This document shows, piece by piece, positions 51,447-58,444 of a stretch of 64,000 nucleotides of DNA. Within the stretch, counting starts at the first letter, position 1, and the number at the start of each line of letters is the position of its first letter. Location of the stretch: contig CP099863.1 of the NCBI GenBank assembly GCA_024134725.1, positions 2,537,501 to 2,601,500 of the forward strand. The letters run 5' to 3'. Under the pieces are notes generated by a model, which saw nothing but the letters and a program-made list of their open reading frames with translations, was not told the origin of the DNA and searched no databases. This DNA comes from Bacillus sp. 1780r2a1. Lineage in GTDB: Bacteria > Bacillota > Bacilli > Bacillales > Bacillaceae_H. A program made the translations under genes and the position numbers.

Positions 51447-51641
51447 TATGACCACTCTCCCCTTTTTATTTTCTCTTTATTTACGAGGTGTTCTTGTAGT
51501 CTGATAAATTTCATCTTTCTATATTTATTCTTATTCTTTGTATGTAAGAACAAATCAATGATGATAGATGGGGAACAACTGTTATTATTTCTGTAAATCG
51601 GAGGCTCTAACAATCAGTATTTCTGAGGGTATAGCTATCAA

Positions 51642-51655
51642 TGATAACGCTTTCA
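51642..51655 (-). promoter_or_regulatory. Candidate CcpA site (cre) in the citA-citR interval
   Basis: The minus strand reads TGAAAGCGTTATCA, matching the cre consensus TGWAANCGNTNWCA at every fixed position. It lies about 200 bp upstream of citrate synthase. The rest of the 372-bp interval is AT-rich with no gene. Confidence 0.6.
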
Positions 51656-51818
51656 ACATTGTGTTCTTATACAAAGTACGAAGGACCATTTTTGTAAAAA
51701 AAGATGAATTATCATTCAGTTTCCTTATGTAAGAGTTTACATTTTATTGAAACATAAGTAAAATAGATAAATAGAATAAATAGTATGAAAACAAAGAATA
51801 TTAGTGAGGGGCTTGATT

Positions 51819-52754
51819 ATGGACATTCGTGAACTGCAACACTTTATGGAAGTTGTAAACCAAAAGAGTTTTACTAAGGCTGCATCTGCTATTCATTTAT
51901 CTCAACCAGCTTTGAGTAAAATTGTGAAAAAGCTTGAAGAAGAATTGGGTGTAGATTTATTTGATCGCTCGACTCGCAAATTGACTCTTACAGATGCAGG
52001 TCAAGTTGTATATAATCAAAGTCAAAAATTAGTTTCGACATTGCATGAACTTCATGCTTTATTAGATGATCTTAGACACTTACCAACCGGAGAAATTAAA
52101 ATCGGTATCCCGCCTTTAATTGGCACCATTGTTTTTCCAATGATTGCCAAAAAATTCACTAAGAAGCATCCACAAGTAACCCTAGAGCTCGTAGAATTAG
52201 GTGCTAAGCGTATCGTTGAACTTGTTGAGTCTGAACAGGTGGACCTTGGAATCATTGTACTTCCGGTGCAAAATCCTATGTTTCATGTTTATCCCTTTGT
52301 ACAAGAAGAATTTAACTTATATATTCATCACAAACATCCACTTGCTCAAAAGCAGGTCGTGTCTCTATCGGAATTAAAAGAGGAACCTTTCATTTTATTT
52401 AGTAAGGATTTTTCGCTTCATGACCGTATTATCCATGAGTGTATCGAAGCCGGCTTTCAGCCAAAAATTGCATATGAAAGCTCGCAGTGGGACCTCATCA
52501 TTGAACTCGTGGCTTCTGAGCTAGGGATTGCTATTTTGCCAAAATCAGTTTATCCAAAGATTAATAACCCGCTCATACGTAGCATTCCTATTTCATCCCC
52601 AACACCAATGTGGGAGCTAGGTATTATTTTAAAGAAAGAACGCTATATGTCATTTGCTACGCGAGAGCTTCTTAGCTTCTTAGTAGATGAAGAAATTATC
52701 CTACCGTCCCATATGATGAAAAAAGAAGAAGCTCAAAACTTACCTACTCCGTAA
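51819..52754 (+). CDS. citR: LysR-family regulator, CitR-like
   Basis: A 311-residue LysR protein. The N-terminal helix-turn-helix contains FTKAASAIHLSQPALSKIVKKLEEELG, here cited by landmark SQPALSKIVK. The C-terminal substrate-binding domain spans about 90-295. Divergence from citrate synthase gives the CitR name; CcpC and CidR-like paralogues are alternatives. ATG 51819 is behind GTGAGGGG. In B. subtilis CitR represses citA. Confidence 0.75.
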   Translation: MDIRELQHFMEVVNQKSFTKAASAIHLSQPALSKIVKKLEEELGVDLFDRSTRKLTLTDAGQVVYNQSQKLVSTLHELHALLDDLRHLPTGEIKIGIPPLIGTIVFPMIAKKFTKKHPQVTLELVELGAKRIVELVESEQVDLGIIVLPVQNPMFHVYPFVQEEFNLYIHHKHPLAQKQVVSLSELKEEPFILFSKDFSLHDRIIHECIEAGFQPKIAYESSQWDLIIELVASELGIAILPKSVYPKINNPLIRSIPISSPTPMWELGIILKKERYMSFATRELLSFLVDEEIILPSHMMKKEEAQNLPTP

Positions 52755-52851
52755 TTTATTAAAAATAAGAGGGAACAAAACGTCATAATTTCTTCTCAAA
52801 GATAATTCATGACGCTTCTACAGTGGTTAAATTGTAAAAATAAGTTCAAAA

Positions 52852-52914
52852 CCAACAAAAGATATCTGAACTATTGAAAAGAGTTAACTTTCGACAGTTC
52901 GGATATCCCGTTGG
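52852..52914. repeat. 63-bp imperfect palindrome after citR
   Basis: CCAAC...GTTGG encloses GATATCTGAACT and AGTTCGGATATC, with TTGA/TCGA inside. It is a long stem-loop of about 20 base pairs with no T-run directly beside it. It may be the citR transcript end or a small repeat element. Confidence 0.55.
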
Positions 52915-52970
52915 GTTAATTATTTCTTTTCCAGCTTCTTTTATATAAACATATTCTTATATCAAAACAT

Positions 52971-53002
52971 AAAAAAACACCTTCATAGTAAGAGAAGATG
53001 TT
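52971..53002 (-). terminator. Terminator of the 36-residue microprotein gene
   Basis: On the minus strand AACATCTTC pairs with GAAGGTGTT and is followed by TTTTTT. Confidence 0.75.
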
Positions 53003-53111
53003 AGGAATCGTCTGTACTTGTTTCTTTATAGATTTTATGCAACATGCGATTAACAAGGATCATGCATACTCCTGCAAGTGCGAAAAGTGCGAACCATTCT
53101 TCCATTACCAT
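53001..53111 (-). CDS. 36-residue membrane microprotein
   Basis: ATG 53111 follows a strong AAAGGAGG and opens 36 codons. One amphiphilic/membrane helix (about 5-22, EWFALFALAGVCMILV) leads into a charged tail. It has its own terminator, which makes translation of this short frame likely. I do not recognise the family. Confidence 0.68.
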   Translation of the reverse strand: MVMEEWFALFALAGVCMILVNRMLHKIYKETSTDDS

Positions 53112-53249
53112 AACTTTTCCTCCTTTGAAAATCGACTTAGTAGATTGTCTTACAAGATAATTCGAACAAATATCCTGTAAGACAATAATAGCAATTGATA
53201 CCTAAATTGTAAATAGTATGCGCTTACATTTTTAAAATCTTCGGTCTAT

Positions 53250-53588
53250 TCAATGATTTGTGATGACTTCTACTGGTCCATGATCGTCACAGTGACCGTC
53301 ATGCACATGATGTAGCCTTCCATTTACTAAATAGTCCATATGATCTCCATGGGGAACCATCTCATGGCCGCAATCTTCTTCATGATTACATCCACACTCA
53401 ATTGGCTGACATGCATCAGGGTTAGTTTCATTTACTGGAATTACACACTCATCCCAATGATCATTATGTTTATGGTGTAGATGACCGTTATGAACATAAT
53501 CAATATGACCATCATGCATAATTTTCGTATGTCCACATGCTAGGCTATGCTCATGCTTATGTAACCCACTATGTTCTTTATGCTCCAT
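53250..53588 (-). CDS. Histidine-rich duplicated metal-binding protein
   Basis: 112 residues, about a quarter of them His. The sequence is an internal duplication. Each half has the pattern CGH-x5-DG/GDH-x2-Y-x3-G-x-LHH-x-H-x2-H (ACGHTKIMHDGHIDYVHNG in the first, DCGHEMVPHGDHMDYLVNG in the second), joined by a Cys-containing linker. Zinc, nickel or copper buffering in the cytosol is the likely role. No signal peptide, and no Zur- or ArsR-type site was seen upstream. ATG 53588 follows GGAGGTG. Confidence 0.75.
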   Translation of the reverse strand: MEHKEHSGLHKHEHSLACGHTKIMHDGHIDYVHNGHLHHKHNDHWDECVIPVNETNPDACQPIECGCNHEEDCGHEMVPHGDHMDYLVNGRLHHVHDGHCDDHGPVEVITNH

Positions 53589-53662
53589 TTTTTCACCTCC
53601 CTACTCTGTCTGTATTATACACATTTCCCCTAATTAAAAATCAGCATAACATTTTAAAGAAC

Positions 53663-53695
53663 AAAAAAAAGCTGTGCACGTGGCACAGCTTTTTT
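53663..53695 (-). terminator. Terminator of the B12-STAS operon
   Basis: The arms AAAAAGCTGTGC and GCACAGCTTTTT, with extra T on the minus strand, lie directly after the STAS gene. Confidence 0.85.
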
Positions 53696-54518
53696 ATCCA
53701 ACAGAATGTTTAATGTTTACGAGATCACTTAAATTATTCATATAGATAATCTGATTACCAAATGAATTTCCCTTTAACATTTCTGTATGAGATGGTTTCA
53801 TTCCTATGATATAACAGGTAACTCCCATAATATCAAACGAACGCATAAAGGATGAAAAGGCGTGGATGCCTTCTGGTTTCAGTTCATTAATTCCTGAAAA
53901 GTCAAAGAGCATAATGGAATAATGACCATCATATGTAGCATCTTGGAGCACTTTGGAATTTTCTGCTACGAGCTGCTCATCTAAATCGCCAAACAGCGGA
54001 ATAAGAGCTACCTTTTCAGAGAGCTTAATGAAAGAAGCTGATAGCTGCTTAATTCGTTTTAGAGACGCCTCTAAACGCTCTTTTTGCTGTAAGAGCTCAA
54101 AGTCCGTATGTGCCAATCTTTTTTGATGAGCTTGGACCATCTTTGTTAGCTCTTTGATACGTTCGTCTTGGTGAAGGCAAACTAAGTGTCCGACTCCTTC
54201 ATCCCACTGTATAAAACATTCAAATAAAGCATAAGGTGATTGCTCAGTCTGTAACACTAGCTCTACCTTCTGGGCGGTATACTCTTTTTCTTCCAAGAGC
54301 GTTGTGCGCTTACGGTTTTCCTTTTTTTCGTTGTCGTCTTTTGCAATATACTCTGTTCTTAAATATTTCTTTGCTTTTTCTTTGCTGAACGTATCAACAA
54401 CTTCTAAGAAGTTATCGACCGACGCAAAAGTCGTCATCGCTAGCTTGGAACGATTTAAAATTTTAAGATTTCGGTCCACAGTAAAATATGGAACAGGAGC
54501 ACTTTTAAGCATCGACAT
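53694..54518 (-). CDS. PAS-like/STAS protein coupled to a B12-binding protein (RsbR-like)
   Basis: 274 residues: an N-terminal PAS-like part (about 5-115), a coiled coil (about 118-160, with KELTKMVQAHQKRLAHTDF), and a STAS domain (about 163-270). The order matches RsbR co-antagonists and YtvA of the sigma-B stressosome. In the STAS core, FDFSGI (205-210) is followed by NELKPEG where RsbR proteins usually have an Asp-Thr, so the classical phosphothreonine seems to be missing. ATG 54518 follows GGGGTGG and overlaps the stop of the B12 gene by 14 bp, so the two are translationally coupled. Confidence 0.8.
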   Translation of the reverse strand: MSMLKSAPVPYFTVDRNLKILNRSKLAMTTFASVDNFLEVVDTFSKEKAKKYLRTEYIAKDDNEKKENRKRTTLLEEKEYTAQKVELVLQTEQSPYALFECFIQWDEGVGHLVCLHQDERIKELTKMVQAHQKRLAHTDFELLQQKERLEASLKRIKQLSASFIKLSEKVALIPLFGDLDEQLVAENSKVLQDATYDGHYSIMLFDFSGINELKPEGIHAFSSFMRSFDIMGVTCYIIGMKPSHTEMLKGNSFGNQIIYMNNLSDLVNIKHSVG

Positions 54519-55170
54519 GTATGTCCACCCCTTTTTTATAACGTAATAACCATTCATTTAGTTCGTTTAAACTTGGTATTTGTTTTGCGTTGTCAACCAC
54601 ACTGTTTGCAACATGATTTGATGCAATGAGCCTTCCGCCAATTAGCGTAATGGGTTTTGGATCTAAACTCTCTAACAAATTTACATATTGCGGAAGTTGG
54701 TCTAAATGAAATGAAATGGTAACGGATAATGCTACAATATCGGGCTGCCAGTCCGTTGCCATAACCTCCGCTGCTTCTCTTGGCAAATCTGCTCCTAAAA
54801 ACCGCGTGTCAAATCCATGTTCTTCAAATAGAAGTGAGACCATCTTTAATCCAATAAAATGCTGTTCTTCTTCTAGACAAAACAACATCACTTTTCCGTG
54901 CTTTTTGTTTTTCTTACTTGTTACCTCTTTATAAAATCCATAGCGTGTTAATAAGTAATCACAAGTTGTAGTTGCTACATGTTCATCAGCAACCGTAACG
55001 ATATTCTTTTCCCACAGCGTACCAATATAGCGCATAGCAGGGGTCAACAGACCTTCATAAATATCTAGGCTACTTGCGCCTTTTTCTACTGCTTTCTCTA
55101 CTATATTCCACGCACTATCTTGATTTCCTGAAAGTAGCTCATCAACTAACCTCAGAGTTTGAGATTCCAA
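54505..55170 (-). CDS. Cobalamin-binding protein, CarH-like sensor without DNA-binding domain
   Basis: 221 residues: a B12-binding helical cap (about 5-85) with the W-x9-E-H signature of light-sensing CarH/LitR proteins (Trp53, Glu63, His64), then a Rossmann B12-binding domain (about 92-215). The cobalt ligand motif is E-Q-H104-x-x-G107, with Glu in place of the usual Asp. A late TLIGGR glycine pair is present. No MerR helix-turn-helix and no methyltransferase partner, so it is probably an adenosylcobalamin-dependent sensor passing its signal to the overlapping PAS-STAS protein. TTG 55170 follows GAGGTGAG. Confidence 0.85.
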   Translation of the reverse strand: MESQTLRLVDELLSGNQDSAWNIVEKAVEKGASSLDIYEGLLTPAMRYIGTLWEKNIVTVADEHVATTTCDYLLTRYGFYKEVTSKKNKKHGKVMLFCLEEEQHFIGLKMVSLLFEEHGFDTRFLGADLPREAAEVMATDWQPDIVALSVTISFHLDQLPQYVNLLESLDPKPITLIGGRLIASNHVANSVVDNAKQIPSLNELNEWLLRYKKGVDIHVDA

Positions 55171-55209
55171 TGTTTCTCACCTCAGTCCATCATTTGTAGC
55201 TTTTTACCA

Positions 55210-55252
55210 ATAAAAATAAGAAAGCGAGAAAGCCTAAAGAACTTTCTCGCTA
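55210..55252 (-). terminator. Terminator-like hairpin in the leader of the B12-STAS operon
   Basis: On the minus strand GCGAGAAAG-TTCTTTAGG-CTTTCTCGC is followed by TTTCTTATTTTTATT. It lies 40-80 bp upstream of the B12 gene with no gene ending on this strand before it, so it is a candidate attenuator. Confidence 0.55.
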
Positions 55253-55277
55253 AAGGTGATATCTTTCCATTTATAAA

Positions 55278-55327
55278 TTTCAGTTTTATTCAACCTTATC
55301 ATATAAATACTGGGTCAACAACTGAAA
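55278..55327. promoter_or_regulatory. Spaced dyad in the B12-STAS promoter region
   Basis: TTTCAGTT (55278-55285) and AACTGAAA (55320-55327) form a perfect 8-bp inverted repeat 34 bases apart, flanking TGGGTCAAC. An operator or a leader stem is possible; nothing links it to a known regulator. Confidence 0.35.
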
Positions 55328-55460
55328 CTACTGTATTTATGAATAAATAGTATAAATCACCCTATTTATCCATCTTTAACGTAGACTTATTCCCTTTTTT
55401 AAAAAAATTACTCTTTATTTTAACTAATTTCACATTATCTTTTATTTTTCGCCAAAACAT

Positions 55461-55486
55461 GCATAACTTGGTTTAATCGCGGGTAT
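55461..55486 (+). promoter_or_regulatory. Candidate sigma-B promoter of the glsB-type gene
   Basis: GCATAA, a 14-base spacer and a perfect GGGTAT -10 element, 45 bp upstream of the gene. The -35 is only a partial match to GTTTAA. Homologues of this gene (ywzA) are sigma-B-dependent in B. subtilis. Confidence 0.5.
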
Positions 55487-55530
55487 CAAAAAGATATAAG
55501 ATTAAAATACACTATTAGGAGGTTGTTATT

Positions 55531-55788
55531 ATGTCATTTATTTGGATGCTTATTGTAGGTGGACTTATTGGTTGGTTAGCTGGCATTATTACTGGAAAAG
55601 GTGTTCCTGGAGGTATCATTGGTAATATTATCGCCGGTTTTATCGGAGCTTGGTTAGGTGGACTTATTTTTGGAAACTGGGGTCCTGAGATGGGCGGATT
55701 CGCCATTGTACCTGCGATTATCGGCTCTATAATTTTAGTATTAATTGTAAGTTTCGTTATGAGAAAAATGCGTAGAAATCATGCTTAA
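55531..55788 (+). CDS. GlsB/YeaQ/YmgE-family stress membrane protein
   Basis: 85 residues with three membrane helices and repeated glycine motifs (GGLIGWLAGIITGKG, GGIIGNIIAGFIGAWLGG). These mark the transglycosylase-associated (YwzA/YeaQ) family, which is stress-inducible and of unknown function. The RMRRNHA-type basic C-terminus is cytosolic. ATG 55531 follows TAGGAGG. Monocistronic with a strong terminator and a sigma-B-like promoter. Confidence 0.9.
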   Translation: MSFIWMLIVGGLIGWLAGIITGKGVPGGIIGNIIAGFIGAWLGGLIFGNWGPEMGGFAIVPAIIGSIILVLIVSFVMRKMRRNHA

Positions 55789-55793
55789 TATCA

Positions 55794-55827
55794 AAAAACG
55801 CTGCTTTATAAAGCAGCGTTTTTTTCG
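55794..55827 (+). terminator. Terminator of the glsB-type gene
   Basis: The arms AAAAAACGCTGCTTT and AAAGCAGCGTTTTTT lie right after the stop codon. Confidence 0.88.
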
Positions 55828-55931
55828 TGAGTCAAAATATTTGAATCAAAAATATCCTTCTTGTACACTGAGTTTATCCTTACTTAAAAGGATTGAATAC
55901 AAGGACTTTTTTTGAAGGAGATGAACGAATA

Positions 55932-56987
55932 ATGACTCGCTATTCTAAGCTATTTGAACGAACAAAGTTAGAGAATTTACAATTGAAAACAAGAACTGCA
56001 ATGGCTCCCATGACACGATGCTTTGCAGATGATGAAACAGGCGTTGTAAACAAGGAGATTGCCCAGTACTATCGTCGTCGCGCTAAAGACGGCATTGGTC
56101 TTATTATCTCAGAAGGTGTTGTAATCAGTGACCGCGCGAAAGGAAATCCAGGTGTTCCAGGAATTTATACGCGAGAGCAAATTGAAGCGTGGAAAGAAGT
56201 AACAAATGCTGTTCACGAAGAAGGAGGGACGATTATTGCGCAAATTTGGCACGTAGGACGTTTAAGCCATCATGAGTTAATTAAGGGTCAACAACCTCAA
56301 GCTCCTTCTGCTATCGCTGCTGATGGTCAAGTTCCTCGCTTCCGTAAACCTTATGAGACACCGGAAGAAATGACAAAAGAAGATATTAAAGAGGTTGTTT
56401 CTCAATATGCTCAAGCTGCTAAAAATGCTATAGAAGCTGGATTTGACGGAGTTGAAATTCACGGTGCACATGGCTACTTAATTGATCAGTTTAACTCTGA
56501 GTTTTCTAATAAGCGCACGGATGAATACGGTGGAGATTTAAAACAACGATTAACGTTCATGAAAGAAGTAATTTCTTCCGTGATTGATGCAATTGGCGCA
56601 GAACGTGTTGTAATTCGTTTCTCTCCGCATAAAGTTGATGCACCTGACTATAGATGGGATGATGCGGAAAAAGCAATTCAAACCTATGTCGAAGCATTTA
56701 AAGAAGTCGGCGTGAAAATAATTCACCCTTCCATGCTTAATTTTTACGAAGATGTAAAAGATGGTAAGAACCTGTATGAAATCGTTCGAAACTACTGGAG
56801 TGGCCCAATTATCGGCGTAGGTGATTTAACGCCAGATTCTGCAGAACGTGCTTTAGAAGCTGGCTGGATTGACGTAGCAGCTATCGGGCGTCCACTTATT
56901 GCAAACCCTGACTATTTACATCGTATTAAACAAGATGAACCCCTTGTAGAGTACGACCCTGCTACACACTTACCAAAACTTATTTAA
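55932..56987 (+). CDS. Old Yellow Enzyme-family alkene reductase
   Basis: A 351-residue FMN oxidoreductase of classical OYE type. It has APMTRCFAD near the N-terminus, the IWHVGRLSH loop, the active-site GVEIHGAHGYLIDQF, and the flavin phosphate region GVGDLTPDSAERALEAG. It reduces alpha,beta-unsaturated carbonyls or nitro-aromatics with NAD(P)H. The GAHGYL motif is intact, unlike the OYE at 18563. ATG 55932 follows GAAGGAG; an upstream frame from 55893 has no site. Confidence 0.9.
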   Translation: MTRYSKLFERTKLENLQLKTRTAMAPMTRCFADDETGVVNKEIAQYYRRRAKDGIGLIISEGVVISDRAKGNPGVPGIYTREQIEAWKEVTNAVHEEGGTIIAQIWHVGRLSHHELIKGQQPQAPSAIAADGQVPRFRKPYETPEEMTKEDIKEVVSQYAQAAKNAIEAGFDGVEIHGAHGYLIDQFNSEFSNKRTDEYGGDLKQRLTFMKEVISSVIDAIGAERVVIRFSPHKVDAPDYRWDDAEKAIQTYVEAFKEVGVKIIHPSMLNFYEDVKDGKNLYEIVRNYWSGPIIGVGDLTPDSAERALEAGWIDVAAIGRPLIANPDYLHRIKQDEPLVEYDPATHLPKLI

Positions 56988-56994
56988 TAATACC

Positions 56995-57021
56995 AAAAGA
57001 GCGGGAATGACCCGCTCTTTT
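56995..57021 (+). terminator. Terminator of the OYE gene
   Basis: The arms AAAAGAGCGGG and CCCGCTCTTTT lie after the stop codon. Confidence 0.85.
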
Positions 57022-57077
57022 CTTGCTTAAATTTGTTTTTCACTCCCCTTTTCTTAGCCTCTTTTTTAAAAACACAC

Positions 57078-57115
57078 TGTATGGTTTATAAGAGTAATAT
57101 CTAGGGTACCATACA
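57078..57115 (+). promoter_or_regulatory. Sigma-B-type promoter flanked by a dyad, upstream of amaP
   Basis: GTTTAT (57084-57089), a 14-base spacer and GGGTAC (57104-57109) fit the sigma-B pattern GTTTAA-N12-15-GGGWAT with one mismatch per element. The perfect repeat TGTATGGT...ACCATACA (57078-57085 and 57108-57115) embraces the promoter, so a dimeric regulator may bind here too. Confidence 0.65.
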
Positions 57116-57186
57116 CATATCTCGCTTCCCATTGACTATTAACTCATTTACAATTACAGCGCTGAACATGGAGATGAGGTGGAAAA

Positions 57187-57729
57187 TTGAATAGTTTTAA
57201 TCGACTTCTTTTAGTTCTAATTGGAGTAGTTGGACTTATTTCTGCAGGTTTATTAGCCCTAACTGTTTATGATGTTCCAAACTTATCTAATTGGTTACAA
57301 ACTTGGCAGCAGCAAGAATGGTTCTACTATACAGTTTTAGCTATAAGTGCCTTTTTAGCAGTAGTATTTCTTATCTTGCTATGTACAGGCTTATTTACTA
57401 GCTCTCCTGACCGAGAGTTAATCATTGTCACTAGTGAAGGAAAAATAACGATTTCCAAAGCTACTATTGAATCAACTGCGTTAAAAGCCATTCAAAGCGT
57501 TCAAGGAATTCGTTCACCAAAAGTAGAAGCGCTAATTAATCCTCGAAAAGAATATGTGAGCGTATTGGTCAGCTGCTCTTTATTTGGTCGTGAAGGGTTA
57601 CCTTCAATCGGTAAGGACATGCAGGCAGAGATTAAGCGCGCTGTTGAATCTTTGCTAGAACTTCCTGTTCATTCTGTCCGCATTCATTTAACTGATACAA
57701 AAACACAAACGAAAGAACGCGTTGTGTAA
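57187..57729 (+). CDS. amaP: Alkaline shock response membrane anchor protein AmaP
   Basis: 180 residues. Two N-terminal membrane helices (about 5-27 and 47-70) are followed by a cytosolic Asp23-like domain of about 100 residues (starting ELIIVTSEGKITISKATIES). AmaP anchors Asp23 to the membrane. The start is TTG 57187 behind GAGGTGG. It leads a three-gene operon with DUF2273 and asp23, in the same order as in staphylococci. Confidence 0.9.
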   Translation: MNSFNRLLLVLIGVVGLISAGLLALTVYDVPNLSNWLQTWQQQEWFYYTVLAISAFLAVVFLILLCTGLFTSSPDRELIIVTSEGKITISKATIESTALKAIQSVQGIRSPKVEALINPRKEYVSVLVSCSLFGREGLPSIGKDMQAEIKRAVESLLELPVHSVRIHLTDTKTQTKERVV

Positions 57730-57745
57730 TGAAGGAGGCATTAAC

Positions 57746-57955
57746 ATGAGTGGACTTGATAAGTTACTTCCTTACCGCGGACGCTTGTTTGGCTTACTAC
57801 TTGGACTTATTTTAGCAATTTTATTATTAACAATTGGCTTTGGCCCTACAATTCTTGTAATTGGGTTTATGGGTATTGGGTACTTGATTGGAAAGTGGCG
57901 AGATGGACAATTAGATATTGAAGCTTGGCTGCGTTTTTTTACTCGCAGACCTTAA
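57746..57955 (+). CDS. DUF2273 membrane protein of the asp23 operon
   Basis: 69 residues, two adjacent membrane helices (about 12-30 and 34-50, LFGLLLGLILAILLLTIGFG in the first). The typical end is GKWRDGQLDIEAWLRFF. It always accompanies Asp23-type genes and is believed to help membrane anchoring. ATG 57746 follows AAGGAGG, 16 bp after amaP. Confidence 0.9.
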   Translation: MSGLDKLLPYRGRLFGLLLGLILAILLLTIGFGPTILVIGFMGIGYLIGKWRDGQLDIEAWLRFFTRRP

Positions 57956-57976
57956 CTAACAAAGGAGAGAACTAAC

Positions 57977-58402
57977 ATGGCAGAATCTACTACACAAACA
58001 ATGAAACATGAAAATAAATTAACATTTGAAGATCAGGTGATAAAGAAGATTGCAGGTATTGCTGCTAACGAAATCAAAGGTATCTTATCGATGAGCGGAG
58101 GGTTTATGAGTGGTTTAACAGATCGGTTCCGAAACTCAGAAGATATTACAAAAGGCGTGCAGGCAGAAGTAGGAGAAAAACAAGTAGCGCTTGATTTAAA
58201 AGTGATTGTTGAATATGGTAAGAATGTGCCAACAATCTTTAATGAAACGGTTACAAACGTAAAAAAAGCAGTGCATGAAATGACTGGGCTTGAGGTAGTT
58301 GAAGTGAACATGCATGTGGAAGACGTAATGACTCGTGAAGAGTTTGAAACAAAAAATAATAATGCCGAAAAAGAGCAAGACTCTAAGCGAGAGATTCAAT
58401 AA
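57977..58402 (+). CDS. asp23: Asp23/Gls24-family envelope stress protein
   Basis: 141 residues with the Asp23 domain (about 12-120): FEDQVIKKIAGIAANEIKGI, then VALDLKVIVEYGKNVPTIF and EVVEVNMHVEDV. A charged, disordered tail rich in Glu, Lys and Asn follows. It forms a cytoplasmic-face membrane layer through AmaP and protects the envelope under alkaline or cell-wall stress. ATG 57977 follows AAAGGAGAG. It ends the sigma-B-type operon. Confidence 0.93.
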   Translation: MAESTTQTMKHENKLTFEDQVIKKIAGIAANEIKGILSMSGGFMSGLTDRFRNSEDITKGVQAEVGEKQVALDLKVIVEYGKNVPTIFNETVTNVKKAVHEMTGLEVVEVNMHVEDVMTREEFETKNNNAEKEQDSKREIQ

Positions 58403-58411
58403 TGATGAAAT

Positions 58412-58444
58412 AAGCTTCGTGCGTGTGCACGAAGCTTTTTTTGT
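58412..58444. terminator. Bidirectional terminator
   Basis: The arms AAGCTTCGTGC and GCACGAAGCTT with a following T-run separate asp23 and corA. Confidence 0.85.
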
